The notes under the pieces: model-generated
Seen by the model: only the letters and a program-made list of their open reading frames with translations
Databases searched by the model: none
What the model was told of the DNA's origin: nothing
From: Methanosarcina sp.
Lineage (GTDB): Archaea; Halobacteriota; Methanosarcinia; Methanosarcinales; Methanosarcinaceae
DNA: 8,999 nt
Direction: 5' to 3'
NCBI GenBank assembly: GCA_017883485.1
Contig: JADGNM010000086.1
Location: forward strand, 1 to 8,999
Translations under genes and position numbers: made by a program
In this document: positions 1-7,000 of the stretch, one piece after another
How the letters are laid out: each line of letters starts with the position of its first letter
Position numbering within the stretch: the first letter of the stretch is position 1

Positions 1-623
1 ATTAAGTTTACTTCTGCTCTTATGACAATAAATTTTACCATCTTCTTGCCAAATATCCTCAGCCTCGTTTGAAGTTCGGATTGATTTTCGACTTCATCAT
101 CCGTTTTTTCAGGAGTTTCTGCAATATCTATCAATATAAAAGCTGTCGTAAGCAGGATAATCCCGACTGTAGTCCCGGCATTCACAAACCCATTAATGAC
201 ACTTGACATGAGAGATATCGTGATTGATACAACATTGCGTAAAAACGAATTAGCGGAAAATTCTTCCTTCGAGGGAATATATTGTGAGGGAAAATAATCC
301 GTGAAATTATTTATGAGCCCATTCAAATTCATTTGATAGATTGGGACCTCCCTTCCAAACTCGATTGCAGATGCTACAACCATTACCCCCAGAATCACGA
401 CAATGAGAACGAACAAGAAGATTACCAGAAAGGCACTCAGGCCGCTGGAAAACCCTTTACGCTTTAGCCAGCGGACAAGCGGAGTCAAGATCAGGGCTGC
501 AAAAGTCGAGAAAAGAATGGTTGTGAGTATGGGAGCGATCTCCCGCATCCCAACTGTCAGGATGACCGCAAGAGTGCTGTAAATTAAAATCCTTGCCGGT
601 ACTGAACTGCTATTAATGTTCAT
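1..623 (-). CDS. AI-2E family transporter, left tandem copy (3' end beyond window)
   Basis: This is the N-terminal 207 codons of a polytopic membrane protein of the AI-2E/PerM/TqsA family (PF01594, old UPF0118), read without a stop from ATG at 623 to the window edge. It is not a pseudogene as far as can be seen. Compared by eye with the complete copy at 1111-2160, 136 of 207 residues are identical with no gaps, including the N-terminal MNINSSSVP, GMREIAPILT, PIYQMNL, NQSELQ and IRAE segments. The start is supported by an AGAGG ribosome binding site 9 bases before the ATG. Hydrophobic segments lie near residues 10-28, 30-50, 62-85 and 145-167. Family members export varied small solutes or exchange cations; the AI-2 name comes from one E. 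coli paralogue and should not be read as a substrate here. The missing C-terminal part should hold about 140 residues. Confidence 0.9.
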   Translation of the reverse strand, partial: MNINSSSVPARILIYSTLAVILTVGMREIAPILTTILFSTFAALILTPLVRWLKRKGFSSGLSAFLVIFLFVLIVVILGVMVVASAIEFGREVPIYQMNLNGLINNFTDYFPSQYIPSKEEFSANSFLRNVVSITISLMSSVINGFVNAGTTVGIILLTTAFILIDIAETPEKTDDEVENQSELQTRLRIFGKKMVKFIVIRAEVNL

Positions 624-720
624 GCTTTGCAACCTCTCTTAGTATCGCATTTATTCTGCAATAGGGCGAGCGCCTGCGGAAATATGAGGGAAATTCTGCA
701 CCAGGCATGCTGGTAAACAT
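613..720 (-). other. Possible upstream ORF overlapping the left transporter start
   Basis: A 35-codon frame starts at ATG 720, shifted relative to the transporter, and ends at TAA 613-615, overlapping the transporter start at 623 by 11 bases. Its first codons (M-F-T-S...F-P-S-Y-F-R-R) resemble a shorter frame in the same place before the other copy. It has no ribosome binding site at normal spacing, so translation is uncertain. Confidence 0.25.
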
Positions 721-956
721 GAAAATCAGTCACAACTGTTCTCCCCCCTACTCCAACAATTTGTGAACCATCTGTCAATCGCTACTGAAATCGAGAAGAT
801 GAAATAATCACCATTTCTCATTTGAGACTTGTTTCATCGCAGTAATTTGGACTGTTCTGGTCGAAGGCTATACTATGAATTTTTACGCCAGAAAAAGCCT
901 TCCAAATCTTTGTTCATTTTAACGACTACCCTTTTTGACCCTATTTTGATATAATT

Positions 957-967
957 AAATATATAAA
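957..967 (-). promoter_or_regulatory. Probable TATA box for the left transporter copy
   Basis: On the minus strand the sequence reads TTTATATATTT, a good match to an archaeal TATA box. It lies about 335 bases before the ATG at 623, with no other gene between. If it is used, transcription would begin near 930-935 and give a leader of roughly 310 bases, which is about where the similarity to the other copy's upstream region begins. The surrounding DNA is very AT-rich, so chance TATA-like words are common and closer promoters cannot be excluded. Confidence 0.4.
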
Positions 968-1020
968 ATTCAATATTTAATTTTAGTTTTCTCTTATTAA
1001 TAGATAACTAAAGCAGATTT

Positions 1021-1060
1021 AAAAATCCCGGAAAAAAGATGGAAAAGAAAAAGAAGAAAA
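1021..1060 (-). terminator. Probable T-rich terminator of the right transporter copy
   Basis: The plus strand is almost all purine here, so a minus-strand transcript passes through repeated runs of four to six T about 50-90 bases after the TAA at 1111-1113. Archaeal RNA polymerase terminates at such oligo-T tracts without needing a hairpin. The call is based on composition only. Confidence 0.4.
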
Positions 1061-1110
1061 CAGATGTGTTTTTCAATAGAATACCAGGCAGTTTCAGAAT
1101 GTTTTGTTTT

Positions 1111-2160
1111 TTAGTCTTCATCTGCATCCCCAGTTGAGCCCATCAGTCTGGCCAGCCATTTTGTTTCCTCAAAACTCTCAAGTACAATCTTCATAACCAT
1201 TGTAAGAGGTACGGAAAGCAGCACACCTGCAGCTCCAAGTACATAATTCCAGTAGATAAGAGCAAGAAACAGGAAGGCCGGAGATAATTTCAGGCCTTTT
1301 CCCGCAAGTGAAGGAAACACGACATTTTCAGCAAGCCCAGCGACAATGATGGTGACGACAATAACAGCAATAGCACCGGCAGGCTCAAATTTGAAAAGCG
1401 CAAGCATTGTGGGCGGAATCGAAGCCAGAATGATCCCAAGGTAGGGAATATAGTTAAGCAGGAATATAAGGACGCCCCAGAGAATTGCAAAATCAATTCC
1501 CCCTAATAGGAGAACGACAGTTATTGCTGTAGCTACGATAAGGTTTATCTCTGCTCTTATGACCATAAATCCCACCAGACTTTTACCAAATATGCTCATC
1601 CGCATCTGGAGTTCGGATTGATTTTCAAGTTCCGAACTTATTTTTTCAGGAGTATTGGCGATATCCATTACCAAAAATGCTGTCGTAAGTATTACAATTC
1701 CGGCTGTTGCCCCGGCATTGACAAGCCCGTTAATAATGCTCGTCATAAGAGCGACCATGACTGTTACAACATCACGTAAAATCGAATTCAGGGAAAAATC
1801 TCCCTGTGATGGAAGATATTTTGAGGGAACATAACGTGTAAGAGTATCTATGAATTCCACCAAATTCATTTGATAGATCGGGATCTGGTTCCCAAACTGA
1901 ATTGCAGCTTTTGCAACCATCGCCCCAAGAATTGCAACAATGAGGACGAATAAAAGAATTACCAGAAGAACGCTCAGCCCACCGGGAATACCTTTACGTC
2001 TTAGCCAGCGGACAAGCGGAGTAAAAATCAGTGCGATGAAGATAGATAAAAATATGATTGTGAGTATTGGAGCGATCTCCCGCATTCCAACCGTAAGGAC
2101 GACAACAAAAGTGCTATACACTAAAATCCTGACCGGTACCGAACTGCTGTTAATATTCAC
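1111..2160 (-). CDS. AI-2E family transporter, right tandem copy (complete)
   Basis: This is a complete 349-residue integral membrane protein of the AI-2E/PerM/TqsA family (PF01594); the usual family length is 330-380. About eight membrane segments are visible. Family features include the N-terminal hydrophobic pair (about 10-50), a third long segment (60-88), a soluble loop (90-128), the NYIPYLG motif at 236-242, and the C-terminal block 280-325 with GKGLKLSP, a WNYVLGAAG turn and SVPLTMVMK. The tail ends acidic (DADED). The start is GTG at 2160, not the in-frame TTG at 2169: a GAGGAG ribosome binding site sits 9 bases before the GTG but would abut the TTG, and the other copy has ATG at exactly this place. 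Substrate is unknown; relatives have been linked to small-molecule export or sodium/proton exchange. It lies directly upstream of the partial paralogue, with about 490 bases between the genes. Confidence 0.93.
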   Translation of the reverse strand: MNINSSSVPVRILVYSTFVVVLTVGMREIAPILTIIFLSIFIALIFTPLVRWLRRKGIPGGLSVLLVILLFVLIVAILGAMVAKAAIQFGNQIPIYQMNLVEFIDTLTRYVPSKYLPSQGDFSLNSILRDVVTVMVALMTSIINGLVNAGATAGIVILTTAFLVMDIANTPEKISSELENQSELQMRMSIFGKSLVGFMVIRAEINLIVATAITVVLLLGGIDFAILWGVLIFLLNYIPYLGIILASIPPTMLALFKFEPAGAIAVIVVTIIVAGLAENVVFPSLAGKGLKLSPAFLFLALIYWNYVLGAAGVLLSVPLTMVMKIVLESFEETKWLARLMGSTGDADED

Positions 2161-2605
2161 TATTTGCAACTCCTCAACGTATCAGCTAATTATTATGCAG
2201 TGAGGCTAGTATCTGCGGAATGTCGGGGAATTCCATGCCAAATAGCTAGTGAGCACGAAAATCAGGACAACCGATCTTTTTTCCTAATCTTTTTACCAGT
2301 TTACTCAGTCTTGCGCCATCTGGTTAATTGCTGCCGTAATCGCAAGGATAAAAGCATCATCCGTCTTCAAATTTGATAGCCTCGTTTTCATCATAGAATT
2401 TGGCCTGAAGCTGGTTTAAGCTAGCATTTTGGATATTCTCGCCAGAAGGAGCTTTCCAAACTTTTTTCTCATTTTTCTTCTATGGATATCTCCGTAGCTA
2501 GATAAATTTTATGAACCACTGTAAGCCTAATTAGACTTATATTGCAGTTCTGGTAAAGGAACTCTTCTCCTGAAAAATAGATTCAGATAAGGATCTGAGA
2601 CCTTA
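2161..2605. other. Intergenic region between thiI and the right transporter copy
   Basis: This is 445 bases with no convincing gene. Going leftward it holds the thiI terminator, a possible TATA-like element on the minus strand (CATAAAATTTATC at 2513-2501), and a leader of about 320 bases that matches the leader of the left transporter copy. The clearest shared words are tctgcggaa near the start codon, gaaaatcag, and cgccagaa followed by gctttccaaa or gccttccaaa. Short plus-strand open frames in this stretch look like chance. Confidence 0.55.
2501..2513 (-). promoter_or_regulatory. Possible TATA element for the right transporter copy
   Basis: The minus strand reads CATAAAATTTATC. It sits 61 bases beyond the shared cgccagaa word (2440), and the better TATA box of the left copy sits 71 bases beyond its own copy of that word (886). 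The matching position supports it as the related promoter. The sequence itself is only a fair TATA match. Confidence 0.3.
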
Positions 2606-2607
2606 TC
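2570..2607 (-). terminator. Hairpin and T-run terminator overlapping the thiI stop codon
   Basis: A perfect 7-bp inverted repeat, gataagg at 2586-2592 and ccttatc at 2601-2607 with an 8-base loop, starts inside the stop codon of thiI (2606-2608). On the minus strand it is followed within 10 bases by TCTATTTTTC. This has the form of an intrinsic terminator, though in archaea the T-run may matter more than the stem. Confidence 0.5.
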
Positions 2608-3814
2608 AAAGTCTAAGAACTTTTGCAGCTTTTAGAGCATTTGAAACCATATTTTCGATATCCATCTTTTTTTCCTCCATCATAATAAGATCGTAATTTG
2701 CCCCTATTTCAGGACGTTCCGGGACGGCAGTACAGCTGCCTGCGGGTCGACTGGAGATGTCGTAAGTATCAATTTTGCGGGCGATATCCATAATTTCGGT
2801 TTTATCGAAAGCAATCAGGGGGTGGTAAATAGGAATAGCGAGCTGATAAATCTCAGCATACATATTGGCAGCAGTCTGGGAAGCTACCTGGCCGAGGGAG
2901 GAGCCGGTAATAATCCCGCTTGCGTTTTCCTTTTTCAGAACTTCATAGGCTTCTCTGTACATCATTCGTTTGCAGAGGAGACAGGTATTTTTCCGATTGC
3001 ATATTTCGATAAAAGACTGTAGATTGGGACCATGAGGAATCTCATAAGTCAATAACTTATGCCCCGGAGCCCACTTCTGAAGCTGGCGGATGCAATCAAA
3101 GGCACGTTCTCTTGCCTCGCTCCAGGCATAAGGAGTATTGTTGCAATAGACCGGAATAATCACAACTCCGCGCTTCATCATAAGCCAGGCAGCAACAGGA
3201 GAATCAAGCCCGCCTGAGATTAGAACTACCATGCTGCCCTGCGTGCCCAGGGGGAGCCCTCCGACTCCTTTAAATGTTTCCAGATAAATATAAGCCAGAT
3301 TTTGCCGCATTTCGACAAAGATCTCCTTGTCAGGAGAACTCAGGTTAACTCTGGGATTTATTCCATCTTCTTCCAGAGAATTCCAGACAGCATCTCCACA
3401 TGTTTTCCCGATGTCTGCTGAAGAAAAAGGATGGTTGCCACTTCTCCTGGCTCTGATGGCAAATGACTCACCTTCCCTAATAAAACCCCGAGCAAGAGAG
3501 GCACATACACTGGCCGCCTTTTCAAGGCTTGGTTCTGCCATCACCGCCGGAGAAGTTGAGACTACGCCAAAAACATCAGCTGAAGCTTCGGCAGCAGTAC
3601 GAGAGACAGTGGTCTCAATGAATACCCTGCCCCATTCTCTCCGCATCCGAGAATACGGAATTCCTCTCGAATCCAGCATTGCAGCAATATTTTTCATGAG
3701 AATTTTCTCATACCAGTTTCGAACTCCACTGCTTTTAAGAGCAAGTTCTCCATAGCGAACTAAAACAATATCAGGTTCGAGTTTTGCTTTAATTTCAACG
3801 GATCTGCCTGTCAT
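2606..3814 (-). CDS. thiI: tRNA 4-thiouridine synthetase ThiI, archaeal type
   Basis: ThiI adenylates uridine 8 of tRNA and replaces its oxygen with sulfur to give 4-thiouridine, a near-UV-sensitive base; it acts in the cytoplasm. The 402-residue protein has the N-terminal ferredoxin-like region (about 10-60, with LVRYGELALKS), a THUMP domain (about 61-170) and a PP-loop ATPase domain from about 195. The ATP-binding PP-loop is SGGLDSPVAAW at 200-210. CLLC at 278-281 is the CxxC that archaeal ThiI proteins use, shown in Methanococcus to bind an iron-sulfur cluster. C361 lies in the position of the conserved late cysteine of the family. No rhodanese domain follows, unlike the E. coli enzyme, so the sulfur donor must differ. 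A thiamine role is known in bacteria but is doubtful in methanogens. ATG at 3814 is chosen because the family's conserved start region follows closely. No ribosome binding site precedes it, and a TATA-like CTTTAAAC lies about 30 bases upstream, consistent with a leaderless or near-leaderless mRNA. Confidence 0.96.
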   Translation of the reverse strand: MTGRSVEIKAKLEPDIVLVRYGELALKSSGVRNWYEKILMKNIAAMLDSRGIPYSRMRREWGRVFIETTVSRTAAEASADVFGVVSTSPAVMAEPSLEKAASVCASLARGFIREGESFAIRARRSGNHPFSSADIGKTCGDAVWNSLEEDGINPRVNLSSPDKEIFVEMRQNLAYIYLETFKGVGGLPLGTQGSMVVLISGGLDSPVAAWLMMKRGVVIIPVYCNNTPYAWSEARERAFDCIRQLQKWAPGHKLLTYEIPHGPNLQSFIEICNRKNTCLLCKRMMYREAYEVLKKENASGIITGSSLGQVASQTAANMYAEIYQLAIPIYHPLIAFDKTEIMDIARKIDTYDISSRPAGSCTAVPERPEIGANYDLIMMEEKKMDIENMVSNALKAAKVLRL

Positions 3815-4095
3815 GGATTATATTGTAAAGGCGACATGGCGTTTAAAGCTTTCAGAGAAAGGAATTTTTGACCACGAAGAAACCTTCAGGGAAACCTAAT
3901 TGGTTCTCTGGTAGCATTCAGTTGTCCGGAACCGGTATCAAAACAAAGAAGAGCATGGAAGGCTTCTGGACAAAATTTGAGACCTTTAATTTCAGCTTTT
4001 TTTAAACTTTAAACCATTATCGTTTAACCCTTTTCAGGTTCCAAAATATGTTAATTTCCATTGCTTGTGTCTTCTGAAACTGATCCGCCATATGG
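3815..4095. other. Intergenic region between the TPR gene and thiI
   Basis: This is 281 bases without a supported gene. It holds the possible thiI TATA element. No clear hairpin terminator for the TPR gene was found; a T-rich patch on the minus strand at about 3940-3955 could serve. Short open frames here are chance-sized. Confidence 0.5.
3841..3848 (-). promoter_or_regulatory. Possible TATA box for thiI
   Basis: The minus strand reads CTTTAAAC, centred 30 bases before the thiI ATG at 3814. With the usual archaeal distance from TATA to start site, transcription would begin within a few bases of the ATG, which would explain the missing ribosome binding site. The match is moderate. Confidence 0.35.
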
Positions 4096-7000
4096 TCACC
4101 AGTCTTCGCTTCCGTTTCCTTGATCCGTAGCAGAGTCGGCTCCCTCTTCGCTGTATTCGTCTTGATCCGTAGCAGAGTCGGCTCCCTCTTCGTTATTTTC
4201 GTCTTGACCCGTAGCAGAGTCGGCTCCCTCTTCGCTGTATTCGCTTCCGAGATCCGGATCAGTATTGGTAATGTCCTCATCGCTTGTGTTTTTCAAATTA
4301 TCATAAGATTCGGGAATGTATGAGTACTCGCTACTATTATTTACCTGGTTACCATAGGCCTGGTCAGTTCCCAGTTGTTGGGAGATGTTGGTCATGTTTT
4401 TGCTCAAATTTTCAGAAACATTTGCCTCTTCTCCATACCATCTTACTGGAAGGGAGTAATTCGGTTCGCTTCTATAGGTATCAGGGACGAAAAATTTAGT
4501 GCCTCTATTCTGGAGGGCATCTACAAAGCCAGGATCGACGGCATAAAGCCTCGAATTGCAGGCTTCCGCCTCATCTAACTCCTTTAAACGATAGAGAGCA
4601 AAACGTTTGTTATAAAGGACAGAAGGCGAGTTAGGATCGATCAAGAGAGCACTGTTATAACATACAACTGATTCGTTAACCTTTCCCATCACGTTATAAA
4701 TATACCCTTTGTTGTACCAGGCTGTTATGCAGTCAGGTTTAAGCTTTAAGACTCTGTCGAAGCATTCAAGAGCTCCATTATTGCTAGTCAGTTCGAAATA
4801 AGTGCAACCTTTTAAATAAAAGGCTGCTGTATTCTCGGGATCGTATTCAAGAGCTTTATTATAGCAATCAATAGCCTCCTGGTTTCTCTCCAATTTGGAG
4901 AGAGCAAAGCCCTTATTATTATAGGTATCCACATTTCCCGGATCCAGCTCAAGTATCTTATCGTAGCAGCCTATAGCTGCCTGGAAATCTCCCAACTTTT
5001 CAAGAGCTTTTCCCTGCTTGTAGATAATTTCCCTGTTGCCTGGGGAAATTCCATGCATCCTTTCATAAATTGCAACAGCTTCCCCATACCTGCCAAGAGT
5101 CTCAAGTAAAGATGCTTTTTCAGCAAGAACCTGTGGATTGTCAGGCTGGAGACTCAGAATTTTATCGTAGTCTGCCAGTGCGTCTTCTGATTTTCCGGAT
5201 TTTGTAAGAGCAACAGCTCTATTTTCCAAAGCCTTTATATTTTCAGGCTCGGACTTCAGAAGAGTAGTATAACAGGAAATTGCCTCCTCATACCTGCTGA
5301 GATTTGAAAGTGCCAGACCTTTCCCGTAGAGAGCATCTGAATTACTGGCATTAAGGGCAAGCACCTGGTCATAATACTTAACCGCCTCTTCTGACCTTCC
5401 AAGGCCACTTGCAGTTGAGGCCGCTCCGTACAGGGCATAGCTTGATTGAGGGTTCAGCTCCATGGCTTTTTTATAACATTCCAGAGCTTCCTCGCTTCTT
5501 CCGAGCCTGTCAAGTTCCAGGCCTTTTTCATACCAGGTCTCAGTACGTGCAGGGTTAATCATAAGAGCCATATCATAAGAGCTAAGGGCATCCTCATACA
5601 TTCCAAGTTTATCACTGGTCGAAGCTTTCCCATACCATACTACATCATAGCCGAACTCCTGACTGAACGAATTCAGTCTTTTTGAAAAATCTGAGTTTTC
5701 TCCGGAGTCGGAAGACCTGTAGTCCAGAAGATAAGGCAAAAAGTTTCCTGAAAATATATGGACTACACTGACGTTTAAGCTGTTATTTACCGGCCCGGAA
5801 ACCTGGTTTTGCTTTGAAGACAGCTCCATGTTTTTATTCAACTTGAAATGAGCGGCAGAAAATGCCGGATCATATTGGAGAGTCTGGTTATAGCAGTCTG
5901 AAGCTTCATTGTACCTGCCCAGCTGGTCAAGGACAATTCCTTTATTGTACCAGGTCTCAGCGCTGTCAGGAACAGCAATAAGAACTTTGTCATAACATTT
6001 TATAGAGTCTTCGTACTTTCCCAGTTTTGCCAGGGCAAAAGCTTGGCCGCACAATGCAAGTGTGTAGTTGTCGTCAATTGAGAGGGCCTTATCATAGCTA
6101 TCTGCTGCACTTTTGTAATCTTTAGTTTTTGAAGAGTCGAAACCTTTCTTGTACCAAACTTTAGCATACCGAGGATCCAGATCAAGAGCCTTATTATAAC
6201 TCTCAGCTGCTTCCGCATACCTGCCAAGCTTGTCCAGGTCCAGGCCTTTCCTGTACCAGACAGCAGGATGCTCGGATTCGTTTTCTAGAACCTTATCATA
6301 ACATTCAAGTGCTGCCTCGCTATTTTCTAGCTTGTCAAAAGCCAGCCCTTTGTCGTACCAGATCTTAATTGCAGGCAACTTAAAATCAGAGTTTTCGGGA
6401 TAGCTGGGAAGTGCCGATTCATAGGCATTCAGCTTTTCGTTCAGACCGCTTCCAAGCTCCACCAGTTCAAGCTCTGCTTCAGGGTTAAGAGCTTTGTCAT
6501 AGCAAACTATTGCTTCATTGTACTTTCCAGTCTTATCAAGCAAATAACCTTTACCGTGCCACGCTTCAGAATTATTGGGATTATAAGCCAGAATCTGATC
6601 GTAGCACTGGAGAGCTTCCTCATTTCTCCCAAGCTTCTCGAGACATGCGCTCTTTTTCTGCAGAACGCTAAGGTTCGAGTTTTCAGGTTTTGAATTAAGG
6701 ACAAAATCGTAGCAGGCTAGAGCCTCCTCATAAGTTCCAAGACTTTGAAGATCCGCGCCTTTGTTATACCAGGCCTCTGCAAGGTCAGGATTAAAGGAGA
6801 TTGCCTTGTTGTAACACTCTATTGCTGCTTTTTGATCCTTAAGACTATCAAAAATTATTCCTTTCCGATACCAGAGTTCAAAGTCATTCGGAGTGATGTT
6901 AAGAGCTCTGTCAAAACACTTTATTGCTTCCTCATACTGCTGAAGTTCGGCATAAGCCATTCCTTTCATATGAAGAGTTCTGGACGAATTGGAGTTCAAT

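Larger units (their letters stand above)
624..1110. other. Intergenic region with long leader of the left transporter copy
   Basis: No convincing gene is present. The part next to the left transporter copy (about 624-925) is recognisably similar to the sequence upstream of the right copy (2161-2480), so it is a duplicated leader. The rest (about 926-1110) is AT-rich. It holds a TATA-like promoter pointing left and a purine-rich stretch that reads as a T-rich terminator on the minus strand, just after the stop codon of the right copy. Confidence 0.6.

Noticed and set aside
1..623. Left transporter copy as a decayed pseudogene
   Set aside because: All 207 codons translate without stop or frameshift and align gap-free with the complete copy; it is simply cut by the window edge.
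1940..2376. Two overlapping plus-strand frames of 87 and 70 codons around the right transporter start
   Set aside because: One lies antisense to the transporter and the other in its leader; no promoter, ribosome binding site or recognisable product.
2355..2394. Possible box C/D small RNA on the minus strand (ATGATGA at 2394-2388, second GATG word at about 2360)
   Set aside because: No CTGA D box at a proper distance and no terminal stem; it also lies within the leader shared with the other transporter copy.
3327..3755. 142-codon plus-strand open frame opposite thiI
   Set aside because: It is a shadow of the well-supported thiI frame, with no family resemblance or start signals.
4121..4246. 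Regular 42-bp repeats as a CRISPR array
   Set aside because: There are no unique spacers; the units are contiguous and in frame with the TPR gene.
4120..4323. 67-codon plus-strand frame with a repeated R-S-R-V-G-S-L-F pattern
   Set aside because: Its repeats are only the reverse reading of the 42-bp coding repeats of the TPR gene.
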